NCBI RefSeq assembly: GCF_940807255.1
Contig: NZ_CALNWY010000007.1
Coordinates: 104,072-168,071 of the forward strand
Direction of reading: 5' to 3'
DNA: 64,000 nucleotides
Source: Mixta sp. Marseille-Q2659
GTDB taxonomy: Bacteria; Pseudomonadota; Gammaproteobacteria; Enterobacterales; Enterobacteriaceae
Below, one piece after another: positions 30,651-39,559 of this stretch. A program made the translations under genes and the position numbers. The stretch's first letter is position 1, and every line of letters starts with the position of its first letter. The notes beneath the pieces are model-generated. The model did no database searches, was not told the origin of the DNA, and was given only the letters and a program-made list of their open reading frames with translations.

Positions 30651-30896
30651 ATGCTTAGCGACGAACGCCTGCAATATATAGCGGGCAACCCTGATAACAA
30701 CTCCCCGGAAGCCGTTGAAATGGCGCGCGAAATATTGCGCTATCGCCGCGCACTGGCAGAGCCTTATGCCATCATCGAGCCGCTTGGTATGCAATACCTT
30801 GGCGATGGTAACGGCGCTATGGTATTCCCGCCCCGCTACCGCGAAAGAAACGATATCAATCTTTATCGTCTTGATGAAAATGAGATGGCTGACTGA
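30651..30896 (+). CDS. small protein resembling the N-terminal part of phage Eaa-type proteins
   Basis: An 81-residue protein with a strong GGAGG ribosome site 6 nt before ATG. The first half (MLSDERLQYIAGNPDNNSPE, then AVEMAREILRYRRAL) follows the pattern LSDE-L-IA-N-E-MAREILR seen at the start of Eaa-like early proteins of lambdoid phages; the second half (GDGNGAMVFPPRYRERNDINLY) is unlike them. Function is unknown. A second small gene starts 24 bp downstream, suggesting a two-gene transcript. Confidence 0.65.
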   Translation: MLSDERLQYIAGNPDNNSPEAVEMAREILRYRRALAEPYAIIEPLGMQYLGDGNGAMVFPPRYRERNDINLYRLDENEMAD

Positions 30897-30919
30897 GGCT
30901 GATCGCGCTTCAGTGCCCT

Positions 30920-31225
30920 GTGATCGACTTGCCGATAGACCTGAATCCGGACCACATAATGCACAGTGACCAGGAAGAAAAACTGGCAGAAATCATTATC
31001 GGCGAAGCCGTGATAGAACTGCTTGATACCGGTGCTGCTATATCCTGGCGCACGCTGCTGGATCGGCTGCATAAGATGATGAAAAACATCACGGATGAAA
31101 AGCATCTGCGCGCAGCGCTGTACGCTATTGATAACATCAGTCGTGAACTGCAGATAACCGTTGCTGAAAAAAGCGATGCGGCTGCGGGTATCGAATCGTA
31201 CAGTGCAGAAGATAATGTGCATTGA
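30920..31225 (+). CDS. YmgB/AriR-like small regulator (tentative)
   Basis: 101 residues from GTG at 30920; an ATG at 30959 gives a shorter 88-residue product that aligns better with the family and neither has a strong ribosome site. The block EEKLAEIIIGEAVIELLDTG, then LLDRLHKMMKN and LRAALYAIDNIS matches the helical pattern of AriR/YmgB, a small dimeric protein affecting biofilm and acid resistance in E. coli. The match is by pattern only. Confidence 0.55.
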   Translation: MIDLPIDLNPDHIMHSDQEEKLAEIIIGEAVIELLDTGAAISWRTLLDRLHKMMKNITDEKHLRAALYAIDNISRELQITVAEKSDAAAGIESYSAEDNVH

Positions 31226-31417
31226 AGCAGCAGCTAGCAGCTGCGATAACGCGTATCGGAATGTTCCTTTTATAACGTCGGTTTCAGGCGAATTATATAA
31301 TCCGTGCCAGGCTTATTAAACGTTGAGCCTGTTGATTAGAGGAATAAAAGGATGAAGGTGTGGGTGATGCTGCCAACTTACTGATTTAGTGTATGATGGT
31401 GTTTTTGAGGTGCTCCC

Positions 31418-31693
31418 GTGGCTTCTGTTTCTATCAGCTGTCCCTCCTGTTCAGCTACTGACGGGGTGGTGCGTAACGGCAAAAGCACTGCCGGACATCA
31501 GCGCTATCTCTGCTCTCACTGCCGTAAAACATGGCAACTGCAGTTCACTTACACCGCTTCTCAACCCGGTACGCACCAGAAAATCATTGATATGGCCATG
31601 AATGGTGTTGGATGCCGGGCAACCGCCCGCATTATGGGCGTTGGCCTCAACACGATTTTACGTCACTTAAAAAACTCAGGCCGCAGTCGGTAA
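31418..31693 (+). CDS. insA: IS1 InsA DNA-binding protein
   Basis: 91 residues with the zinc-finger cysteines CPSC and CSHC in the first 35 residues and a helix-turn-helix after [17 protein letters not shown]. InsA binds the IS ends and represses; ribosomal slippage at the A6C run yields the InsAB' transposase. Confidence 0.95.
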
Positions 31694-32115
31694 CCTCGCG
31701 CATACAGCCGGGCAGTGATGTGATTGTCTGCGCTGAAATGGACGAACAGTGGGGCTACGTCGGTGCTAAATCACGTCAGCGCTGGCTGTTTTACGCGTAT
31801 GACAGGATACGGAGGACGGTTGTGGCGCACGTCTTCGGTGAACGCACTCTGGCCACACTGGAGCGTCTTCTGAGCCTGCTGTCGGCCTTTGAGGTCGTGG
31901 TATGGATGACGGATGGCTGGCCGCTGTATGAATCCCGCCTGAAGGGAAAGCTGCACGTAATCAGCAAGCGTTACACTCAGCGAATTGAGCGGCATAACCT
32001 GAATCTGAGACAACATCTGGCAAGGCTGGGACGGAAGTCACTGTCGTTCTCAAAATCGGTGGAGCTGCATGACAAGGTCATCGGGCATTATCTGAACATA
32101 AAACACTATCAGTAA
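31612..32115 (+). CDS. insB: IS1 InsB (transposase catalytic part)
   Basis: The overlapping -1 frame to insA, 167 residues, carrying the DDE catalytic domain: [11 protein letters not shown] with the first Asp, WMTDGWPLY with the second, and [16 protein letters not shown] with the Glu and the basic helix. Expressed as part of InsAB' by frameshifting at 31669-31675; all catalytic motifs are intact, so this copy should be active. Confidence 0.93.
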
Positions 32116-32130
32116 GTTGGAGTCATTACC

Positions 32131-32404
32131 TAGAATCCTTATAATATCGCACTTCATTCTCACCCACTCTCATCGTTATTACATGAATAGCGTTTATTTC
32201 GTTTATGCCTGAAGAAGATCGGGCGCTATTCACAGGTCCTGATAATATTCATAATGCGTCATTAAACATCACAATAGATACAGGGGCGGGCCTGGCAGCA
32301 GAAGATAAATATTATGACAGGATACGCAATGGTATCCCGTCGATATTTCTACATTGTTCCGGTTTAATTGTTCTGATTTAACTTTTATAACCGATCAGCG
32401 TCAG
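32131..32404. other. flank of IS1, possible 58-residue frame
   Basis: A 58-codon plus-strand frame at 32205-32381 (MPEEDRALFTGPDNIH...) is open but has no ribosome site and no recognised homology; it may be the tail of something cut by the rearrangement at the IS1 end. Confidence 0.25.
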
Positions 32405-33538
32405 TTAAGGCTTAAGGATAACCTTCGTCCATCCCTCATCGCGATCGTCAAAGTGCTTATATCCCTCAGGCGCCTCAGCAAGTGAAAGACGGTGTGAGAT
32501 TATGCCGCCCGGGCTGGCTTTACCCTGATGGATCAGACGGGCCAGCTGACGATTATAGGCTTTGACGTTCGCCTGGCCGGTGCGGATTGACTGTCCTTTA
32601 AACCAAAAACTGCCGAAATCAAACGGCATCTTACCTTCTTTGGCAAGGTCTGATGCAGCTCCTGGATCCTGCGGGATAAACACGCCAACCACACCAATTC
32701 CCCCGGTTGCTTTGGTTGATGCAACGAGGCTGTTCATAGTGACCGAATTATCTTCATGGCCATGTTTGTTACAGCACTGATAGCCCACGCATTCACAGCC
32801 ACAGTCAGTGCCGCGTCCGTCAGTTAAGTCGAGAATTCGTTGCACGGCTTCATCGCCGGTCGCATTGATGCCCGTCGCCCCCATTTTCTCTGCCAGCGCT
32901 AAACGGTCCTGGTGTGTATCCACTACAAATACCTGTGAAGCGCCTTTTATCATGGCTGAGTGTGCGGCCATCAGACCCACCGGCCCCGCGCCGTAAATGG
33001 CTACGCTTTCGCCAGGCTTTAATCCGGCGAGTTCTGTCGCATGCCAGCCGGTAGGGAAAATGTCAGAGAGCATCACATAATCATCTTCTTTTTCTACTGC
33101 GTCAGGCGGAAGCACCAGGCAGTTAAAGTCTGCAAAGGGGACCCGAAGCAGTTCCGCCTGACCACCCTCCCAGGAGCCCATTTCAGCAAAACCATAGGCC
33201 GCGCCCACATTACCGGGATTGGTGGTGAGGCAAAAACCGGTCAGACCTTTTTCACAATTCTCGCAAAAACCGCATCCGACATTAAATGGCAGACAGACAT
33301 AGTCACCGACCTTAACACGCTCCACTCCTGAGCCAATTTCAACCACCTCACCCAGGTTTTCGTGCCCCAAAATACGTCCCTGCTCAAAGCTGGTCCGACC
33401 CTCGTACATGTGCAAATCCGATCCACAAATATTGGTGGTGGTAATGCGGACAAGCACATCGGTGGGGCGAACAATTTTTGCATCCGGCACGTCTTTAACT
33501 TTTACATCATAGGGACCGTTGTAAATAACTGCTTTCAT
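32405..33538 (-). CDS. zinc-dependent alcohol dehydrogenase, glutathione-independent formaldehyde dehydrogenase-like
   Basis: 377 residues from the ATG at 33536-33538, chosen for its AGGAG ribosome site. Medium-chain dehydrogenase: catalytic zinc ligands in NICGSDLHMYEG and GHENLGEV, structural-zinc cysteines in CGFCENCEKGLTGFC, and NAD loop YGAGPVGLMAAHSA. The insert CVGYQCCNKHGHEDN and the overall length match the FdhA / Pseudomonas-type formaldehyde dismutase-dehydrogenase group. It probably oxidises formaldehyde or related short aldehydes with NAD. It stands alone. Confidence 0.88.
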   Translation of the reverse strand: MKAVIYNGPYDVKVKDVPDAKIVRPTDVLVRITTTNICGSDLHMYEGRTSFEQGRILGHENLGEVVEIGSGVERVKVGDYVCLPFNVGCGFCENCEKGLTGFCLTTNPGNVGAAYGFAEMGSWEGGQAELLRVPFADFNCLVLPPDAVEKEDDYVMLSDIFPTGWHATELAGLKPGESVAIYGAGPVGLMAAHSAMIKGASQVFVVDTHQDRLALAEKMGATGINATGDEAVQRILDLTDGRGTDCGCECVGYQCCNKHGHEDNSVTMNSLVASTKATGGIGVVGVFIPQDPGAASDLAKEGKMPFDFGSFWFKGQSIRTGQANVKAYNRQLARLIHQGKASPGGIISHRLSLAEAPEGYKHFDDRDEGWTKVILKP

Positions 33539-33609
33539 GATCTTCTCCTGCTTGCGGCCGGAAAGGTGTGGCTGCCCGACCGGGTAAGTATCAACTAAGT
33601 TTAGCTGGC

Positions 33610-33879
33610 ATGATTGATAACGCAATCGACAGCAAGGCAATCGGGAGGTTTCTTATCGGATACGTTGAGGAATGCTGGCCGGGGATGACGGTCAAAGACA
33701 GCCGGGAAAAGGTCAGGATCATGCCGCATCAAGCCGAGCGGCAGCAGCCGGTAGCGTTGCGGGAATATTTGCGTAAAACAGTTATCAATTATCGGCAGCA
33801 ATCTCAGACGCAGCCTGAAGGTAAAGACCCGATTTATCAGAAAGATGATTTACCTTACACCCGGCCAGTTTTTGCCTGA
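33610..33879 (+). CDS. small hypothetical protein
   Basis: An open frame of 89 residues (or 103 from an upstream start at 33568) with plausible composition (IGRFLIGYVEECWPGMT, then LREYLRKTVINYRQQSQ) but no clear ribosome site and no family I recognise. It is divergent from the dehydrogenase gene. Confidence 0.35.
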   Translation: MIDNAIDSKAIGRFLIGYVEECWPGMTVKDSREKVRIMPHQAERQQPVALREYLRKTVINYRQQSQTQPEGKDPIYQKDDLPYTRPVFA

Positions 33880-33997
33880 TTCACTGCCAGAACCTTCTCA
33901 GAGAGGCACTTCCCGTTAGATACAGAGGTCGCTAAAACCCTGGCCTCGCTGAGCCTGGCACCCTGGATATGGGTGTCTGTGTACCCTTCTCTCTGCG

Positions 33998-34420
33998 CTA
34001 CGTTAAGGCTGGAATAAAAAATATCGCTTCCGGGTCCCCGTCATCGAGATTGTCGACCTGACCGCTGGGGATAAATCCGGCGTTCAACAGCAGCCGTTGC
34101 ATTGGCAGGTTAGAACGATGGGTGGAGGTGAACAGCTTCGGGTGCTGGCAGCGGGACTTCAATGCTGCAATCAACGCCAGACCGATACCCCTGCGGCGGT
34201 AGTGTTCCCCTACCATCAGCATTTCAATAAAGCCGTAGCCGAAGAAATGGTAGTTCAGCACGCCATATCCCATCGCTATTCCCTGCTGTTCGGCAATATA
34301 ACAGACAGACCAGGCACACCAGATGCGGATTTGCGCCGCACCTTTTGGCTGGCTCTTGGCAACAATGTCGATAGTAATCAGGGATATAGCATCGTTTTCA
34401 GTGGTCAGGCGAACACGCAT
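33998..34420 (-). CDS. GNAT-family N-acetyltransferase
   Basis: About 140 residues from the ATG at 34418-34420, preferred over 34498 because of its GAGGGAGA ribosome site. The acetyl-CoA binding motif A is VGEHYRRRGIGLALIAAL, preceded by the strand GFIEMLMV, and the C-terminal segment RLLLNAGFIPSGQVDNLD is typical. The substrate is unknown. Confidence 0.82.
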   Translation of the reverse strand: MRVRLTTENDAISLITIDIVAKSQPKGAAQIRIWCAWSVCYIAEQQGIAMGYGVLNYHFFGYGFIEMLMVGEHYRRRGIGLALIAALKSRCQHPKLFTSTHRSNLPMQRLLLNAGFIPSGQVDNLDDGDPEAIFFIPALT

Positions 34421-34926
34421 ATTCAGTCTCCCTCTCTTTAATTGACTGCAGTGCAGCCTTAATAAAACGGCAATCCCGAACAGATTTTTTAATTTCATAC
34501 GGGATTTTACAATTCCATAAGATGATTAGTTAATCCTAATCATCCCAGAGAGGCAGGGTTCATTTTCTGAAAGTTATCGTTAACCGGATATTGGGCCACC
34601 AGAAAAGCCCTCATGATTCAGAAAGTAAGCAAACGTTTTAACCTGCAGCCTATGGAAGCAGTCTGCGGCTGGTTCACCTGTGAGATTCGATACACTGACA
34701 GGAATGGGGAGCGCCATATATCAGAATATAACCGGCGGAGCCGGGCTTACGGCGCCGTTCAGCTCAACGTTATCTAACGCTTCCTGCCGCTAAAGCCGCA
34801 TTCAGCGGGCCTGCTCCTGCCTCAGACAGTGAGTCAGGATTCATGACAAAGGTCGCTTTGTGCCAGAAGCGGACTATGCAAACTCAGGAGCTAATACGCC
34901 AGCCTGGAGATGAGTATGAGCGCAGG
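34421..34926. other. intergenic region with a fragment of the 63-bp repeat
   Basis: No gene is supported in this 500-bp gap. CGCTTTGTGCCAGAAGCGGAC at 34854-34874 is the right-hand third of the element found complete at 35511 and 41674. Confidence 0.5.
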
Positions 34927-35394
34927 TTAGTCAGGTTTTTTTTCGTGGTTATAAATATCAGGCCGGGTAATGCTCCATGCGTAGTTTTTCCGATTAACAG
35001 GTTCGTAGCCAAATTTTTCATAGAGCCAGGGAGCTGTCGTTGTAAACAACATAATTCTACGAAGCTGCTCAAAGACAGGATGATGATGAATACACTGCAT
35101 CACCCATCTTCCCAGCCCCTCTCCCTGATATTTCTCCAGAATATAAACATCACAAAGGTAAGCGAACGTAGCGTAATCTGTTATCAAACGCGCGAAACCT
35201 ATCTGGGTTTTCTCATGATAAACGCCAAAATTAAGGCTGTTTTCGATTGATACATTGACAGTAGCCAGATCAATCTCTTTAGCCCAGGTCGACCTCGTCA
35301 GATAGCGATGGATGGCCTGCAGATCCAGTTTTTTCCTGTCTGTACTTACAAGATAGTTATCCTTATGCCACTCCTGCTTCTCTGAAATGTTCAC
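34927..35394 (-). CDS. GNAT-family N-acetyltransferase
   Basis: 155 residues. A GNAT fold of the small single-domain group with motif A as YILEKYQGEGLGRWVMQCI and the later FTTTAPWLYEKFGYEPV, which is typical of members acting on amino groups of small molecules. The start at 35394 is preceded by GGAG. It is not similar enough to the neighbour at 33998 to be a recent duplicate. Confidence 0.85.
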   Translation of the reverse strand: MNISEKQEWHKDNYLVSTDRKKLDLQAIHRYLTRSTWAKEIDLATVNVSIENSLNFGVYHEKTQIGFARLITDYATFAYLCDVYILEKYQGEGLGRWVMQCIHHHPVFEQLRRIMLFTTTAPWLYEKFGYEPVNRKNYAWSITRPDIYNHEKKPD

Positions 35395-35510
35395 ATACGC
35401 TCCTGTTTATAAAAGTCCGGGTAACATGACCATATCATTTGATGTTAAATCGTACTATCAGCACTGCTTCGGAATAATTTAATTCTACGCTGTTATCAAT
35501 GAGGCTTTAG

Positions 35511-35573
35511 GTCCGCTCCTCGCTCATAGCGGACATCAGCCCGATGATAGTCAGCTTTGTGCCAGAAGCGGAC
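35511..35573 (+). repeat. 63-bp palindrome-ended repeat, copy A
   Basis: Begins GTCCGCTCCTCGCTC and ends GCCAGAAGCGGAC, so its ends are GTCCGCT and AGCGGAC inverted repeats; an internal AGCGGAC also pairs with the left end. A second 63-bp copy without indels is at 41674-41736. It lies between a GNAT gene and the SMP-30 gene. Confidence 0.8.
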
Positions 35574-35620
35574 ATTTTCTTTGAGCCTGAACTGGCAAAA
35601 TTCTGTCAGTATCAAAACCG

Positions 35621-36481
35621 TTAAACTGTGTGTGCCGCAAAGCGATTTTCAGGTAAGCCGGGGCTGACATCAGATTCAGCTTTCAGCAATGCACCGTCAT
35701 ATTCAGACAGCGCAGTGAGTCCCACTGTAGCCGTGGTGCAATAGAGACGGGTAAAACCCTCACCGCCGAATGTCGGACAGGTGCTCTGGATTCCAGGTGA
35801 CGTCAGAATAGCGTCTGTGGTCCCATCCGGGCGGTAACGGACAACACGGTTTCCTCCCCATTCAGCATTCCATAGATAGCCCATCTCATCCACGCAGGAG
35901 CCGTCAGGCGCGCCGCTGCCTTCGATTTCGGCGAACACGCGCTGGTTCTGCATCAAGGGGTAATCACAGCACATTATCCGACCCTGCATCGAGTCACAGT
36001 AATAGAGCGTACCACCATCGGGGCTGAAACAGATGCTGTTCGGTATAGCGACATCGGGCAGTGCAAGCGTCTCAACAGTCAGCGTTGCCGCGTTGAGTCG
36101 ATGAAACTTACCGATGACTTTAACGGGATAACCGTCATCCATCGTCCCGAAGACAAAATTACCGGCACGGTCACATCGTCCATCACCTATGCGGGTCCCG
36201 ATGTCTCCCGGTGAAGCGGCCACTGGGGTAATTAAACTGCTGTTGAGATCATAGAAAGCCAGCCCTGACGCGAATCCCATCAGCAGAATGTGACTTTGTT
36301 CAGTCAGTGCAAAGGAGCCAAGGCGTTCAGGCAGCGACCAGCGCATCACTGCATCATTGCCTTCTTCTATGGCGAGCAGTTCACTGGCTTCAATGTCAGT
36401 CCAGTAGAGTCTGCGGGTTCTTTCACACCAAAGCGGGCACTCTCCAAGCGTATTCCTGACTTCAGCTGCAATTGAAAACAT
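35621..36481 (-). CDS. SMP-30/gluconolaconase family lactonase
   Basis: 286 residues from the ATG at 36479-36481, which follows CCGGAGG; a longer frame from 36523 is unlikely. A six-bladed beta-propeller with the metal ligands Glu in LGECPLW, Asn in PNSICFSPDG and Asp in GSCVDEMGYLW. It should hydrolyse an aldonolactone-type ester. It follows the YdcZ-type remnant and the amidohydrolase on the same strand, so it was probably part of one catabolic transcript. Confidence 0.88.
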   Translation of the reverse strand: MFSIAAEVRNTLGECPLWCERTRRLYWTDIEASELLAIEEGNDAVMRWSLPERLGSFALTEQSHILLMGFASGLAFYDLNSSLITPVAASPGDIGTRIGDGRCDRAGNFVFGTMDDGYPVKVIGKFHRLNAATLTVETLALPDVAIPNSICFSPDGGTLYYCDSMQGRIMCCDYPLMQNQRVFAEIEGSGAPDGSCVDEMGYLWNAEWGGNRVVRYRPDGTTDAILTSPGIQSTCPTFGGEGFTRLYCTTATVGLTALSEYDGALLKAESDVSPGLPENRFAAHTV

Positions 36482-36538
36482 GTTAATCCTCCGGATATAA
36501 AAGGTCGAACTGCAAGATGGCAAAAGTGGATAACGCAG

Positions 36539-37014
36539 TTACTGCAGAAAACGTGCAGAGAGCCGATCGCCGAAAAGCATGACGGCAAGTCCGATCAGCA
36601 TGACAACCATCCCCCCCAGCCTGAGTAACGAAACCGGCCGACGCACAGCCCCCAGCAAGCCAAAATGGTCAATCATCTGCGAGGAAAGTAACTGTCCGAC
36701 AATCGCCAGCCCGAGCAGAGCTGAAAACCCGATTTTCGGCGCAAGCACGACATAGCTGAACAGGGCACATGCGCCTATCATTCCACCCGTCAGACTCCAG
36801 AGGGGTTGCGACGGGATCGCCGCCAGCGATGTCATCAATCCTCCCCTCAGCAGCGCGTAAACCCCCAGCCTAACCGCGCCCGCCGTAAAGGAAAACAGCG
36901 CCGCAGTGACCGGGTCGCCGCCCAGTCCCTTTGCCAGCTGGCTGTTCAGGGTCGTCTGCAGAGTGATCCGAGACCTGCGGCAAAAGCGATTACGTAATAG
37001 ATCATGCTTTTCAT
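36539..37014 (-). pseudogene. YdcZ-type (DUF606) DMT transporter with an N-terminal frameshift
   Basis: The natural start is the ATG at 37012-37014 (MKSMIYYVIAFAAGLG), 6 bp after the amidohydrolase stop. That frame ends at codon 24 because one base is missing near 36976; the rest (ITLQTTLNSQLAKGLGGDPV through to LAVMLFGDRLSARFLQ at 36539) is intact in the next frame and holds five membrane helices. Without the frameshift the product would be about 157 residues. The break lies in a GG run (CTCGGATC), so sequencing error must be excluded. Confidence 0.82.
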
Positions 37015-37019
37015 TCCTT

Positions 37020-38417
37020 TCAGTCTGCCTGCTCCAGCGGCAGGAAGGTGTCAGCAAAATTGTCGGGCTGGTAGCCAGAGGCGGCAAACAGGTGCTCACG
37101 TGACTCGTCAATCGCCGCCCGCAGTCGCGTGCTGTCCACGCCCAGCACCTTACCGTTCTGCTTAACGATGCGTCCGCCGATCATGACGGTGTCGATATTG
37201 CTGCGCTCGGCGGCATGAACCACCGTACCAAAGGCATTGCCGGACGGGTAAAGATTGAGATCACTGGTATTAATCAGCACCAGGTCAGCCTGTTTGCCTG
37301 GCGTCAGGCTGCCCACTTTGTCCTGCATCCCTGCACAGGCCGCGCCATCAAGAGTCGCGGCTTTAAGGAGCTGCACCGCCGGAAGCGTTTTCAGCGTATG
37401 TTCAGAATCGCAGCACTGCTGCTGATGCATGCCCATCACGCGCTGCAGGTAAAAGGCGACGCGCATCTCCATAAACATGTCGGTGCTGTACGACGTTTCA
37501 TTGTCTACGCTCAGGCCAGGATTGATGCCATGACGCTGCGCGGCCTCAATGGCGAACATTCCGCTTTCGATGCCATAGTGCGAATCTGAGCGCGGGCAGA
37601 CGTTCACCCGGACACCGGCTTCGCGCAGAATTTTCCATCCCTCGTCAGGCAGCGCCGTGCAGTGATTAAAAATATTGTCCGGACCCAGCAGCCTCTGCTG
37701 ATGCAGTGATTTAAGTTCAGCTCCCATCTCCGCACCAAAGAACTCAGTGACAATCGACAATCCCAGTCTGCGGGCCTCGGCCCACAACTCCGGCTCCAGC
37801 TGCGCCATGACGGCGAGAGAGACCAGGCTTTCAGGGTTGTCGTTGAAATACTTGTCCTGCAGACGCTGCCAGTTTCCCGGCCAGTGCGCTTTATCCCATT
37901 CGCCAGCTACCGGTGCGCCGGAAGCATGAATGGCACGAATGCCGGTATCAAGCAGGGCCTCGACGGCGGCATCGGAATGCGCTGCGGTTCGGCTGTTGTG
38001 CGAGTTATCGATCATCGTGGTGATGCCCGCGTCAATAGCGCCAAGCGCCGTCAGCAGGTTGCCAACATAGATATCGGCAGGACGGTAATATTTAGCGAAC
38101 GAGAAGTGTGTGGCATTGCTGTAGTCGTCCAGGCAGGTAGCGTTTGGGTTAATGCGGCGCAGCTGTCCTTCCCATGCGTGACGATGAGAATCGACCATTC
38201 CCGGCATGGCGATCATGTTAGTGGCATCAATGACATGCGCACCCGGTACATCAAGGTTCTGGCCAACGGCGGTAATCGTTGAGCCGTTGATGAGAATATC
38301 GCCACGCTCAATGTTACCGACGTTCTCGTCCATGCTCAGTATCGTCGCGCCACGAATCAACGTAGCCTGTAAAGTGACATTCTGATTGTTAACAATATTT
38401 CTGATGTAGTCGGTCAT
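37020..38417 (-). CDS. amidohydrolase family deaminase/hydrolase (TrzN/AtzA/SsnA-like)
   Basis: 465 residues from the ATG at 38415-38417; the frame is open upstream to 38504 without support. A metal-dependent amidohydrolase: AMPGMVDSHRHAWEG with the HxH pair, NHCTALPDEGWK for the third His, and CPRSDSHYGIESG, SVDNETSYSTDMF for the last ligands. Likely acts on an N-heterocycle such as a guanine or triazine derivative; the substrate cannot be read from the sequence. Head of the cluster with a transporter remnant and an SMP-30 lactonase, divergent from a LysR regulator. Confidence 0.85.
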   Translation of the reverse strand: MTDYIRNIVNNQNVTLQATLIRGATILSMDENVGNIERGDILINGSTITAVGQNLDVPGAHVIDATNMIAMPGMVDSHRHAWEGQLRRINPNATCLDDYSNATHFSFAKYYRPADIYVGNLLTALGAIDAGITTMIDNSHNSRTAAHSDAAVEALLDTGIRAIHASGAPVAGEWDKAHWPGNWQRLQDKYFNDNPESLVSLAVMAQLEPELWAEARRLGLSIVTEFFGAEMGAELKSLHQQRLLGPDNIFNHCTALPDEGWKILREAGVRVNVCPRSDSHYGIESGMFAIEAAQRHGINPGLSVDNETSYSTDMFMEMRVAFYLQRVMGMHQQQCCDSEHTLKTLPAVQLLKAATLDGAACAGMQDKVGSLTPGKQADLVLINTSDLNLYPSGNAFGTVVHAAERSNIDTVMIGGRIVKQNGKVLGVDSTRLRAAIDESREHLFAASGYQPDNFADTFLPLEQAD

Positions 38418-38547
38418 TAAACCTGCCTCTTTCCTGATTAATGGGGAAACGATACGCCACGTAATTACCCTGAAAAAGATGCTTAAAGCGTTTTCATAAT
38501 TCATAATTGGCGAATAATCAGACTCACTTTTACCCAGGAGCAGAACG

Positions 38548-39465
38548 ATGGATCGGATTCAGGCTATGCAGGTTTTCACGCGGGTTGCTGAAGCCGGGAG
38601 TTTTGTACGCGCGGCAGAAACCCTGTCGCTGCCTTCTTCCACCGTCACCAGCACGATTAAAAACCTGGAGAAATACCTGCAGGTGCGTCTGCTGAACCGC
38701 ACGACAAGGCGGGTCAGCCTTACTCCTGAAGGCCTGCAGTATCTGGCGCAATGCCGGGAGATCCTGTCGCTAATTGAACATAGTGAATCCAGCCTGACTG
38801 AATCCATCAGACGCCCTCAGGGGCGGCTGCGGGTTGATATGCCTGGTGGAATTGCCCATTTCATCGTCATGCCCAATCTGAAAGACTTTTACCGGCATTA
38901 TCCGGATATTTACCTGATGATTGGTGTCAGCGACCGGCAGGTCGATCTTGTTCAGGAAGGAGTGGATTGCGTCATCCGAACCGGGGAATTAACTGACTCC
39001 ACACTGGTTGCCCGTCCGCTTGGCCGGTTTCGCTGGGTAACCTGCGCCTCTCCGGACTATCTCAGGGAGTATGGTGTCCCTGAGACGCCGGAAGCGTTGT
39101 CGCAGCATCGGGCGATTCATTACTTTTCCGGTTCGGTAAGGCGCACTAATGAACTGCGTTTCACACGAGGCACTGAGCCCTTCTCTGTTCAGGTTGAGGG
39201 GGATGCAGCCGTTAACGAAACGGGACTCTACATCAGACTGTGTCTTGAAGGTTTTGGGCTGGCACAGCTTGCTGAGAATGTGATTTCGGAGAATCTGCAA
39301 CAAGGCAAACTGATCGAAGTTCTGGCGGACTGGCAGCCACCCTCCGTGCCGGTGACGATGCTCTATCCGCATCAGCGTTTTCTCTCTCCTGCCGTGCGTG
39401 CTTTTGCTGACTGGGTTGCCGGACTTTTCAACGAAGGAGCAGGTGAGAAACGGTCTTCCCGGTAA
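38548..39465 (+). CDS. LysR-type regulator
   Basis: 305 residues. Helix-turn-helix in the first 60 residues (VAEAGSFVRAAETLSLPSST, then VTSTIKNLEKYL), a linker, then a substrate-binding domain with VMPNLKDFYRHYPDIYLM and GELTDSTLVARPLG. It has a strong ribosome site, CCAGGAG. Divergent from the amidohydrolase gene, so it probably controls the cluster at 35.6-38.4 kb. Confidence 0.9.
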   Translation: MDRIQAMQVFTRVAEAGSFVRAAETLSLPSSTVTSTIKNLEKYLQVRLLNRTTRRVSLTPEGLQYLAQCREILSLIEHSESSLTESIRRPQGRLRVDMPGGIAHFIVMPNLKDFYRHYPDIYLMIGVSDRQVDLVQEGVDCVIRTGELTDSTLVARPLGRFRWVTCASPDYLREYGVPETPEALSQHRAIHYFSGSVRRTNELRFTRGTEPFSVQVEGDAAVNETGLYIRLCLEGFGLAQLAENVISENLQQGKLIEVLADWQPPSVPVTMLYPHQRFLSPAVRAFADWVAGLFNEGAGEKRSSR

Positions 39466-39559
39466 AAGACGGCTCCGGTAACAGGTAAACGCTTCAGAGC
39501 GACAATTAATAGCATCCTCAGCAGAGGAACCGATCGTTTCCCCTGCTGTGTCAGCTAAT

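Larger units (their letters stand above)
31363..32130 (+). mobile_element. IS1 family insertion sequence, intact
   Basis: The element runs from GGTGATGCTGCCAACTTACT to AGTAAGTTGGAGTCATTACC, exactly 768 bp, the canonical IS1 length, with the typical imperfect terminal inverted repeats. Both reading frames are open and the slippery A6C at 31669-31675 for the InsAB' fusion is present. The 9 bp on the left (GAAGGTGTG) and on the right (TAGAATCCT) do not match, so there is no target-site duplication, which suggests that a deletion or rearrangement has occurred next to it since insertion. Confidence 0.95.
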
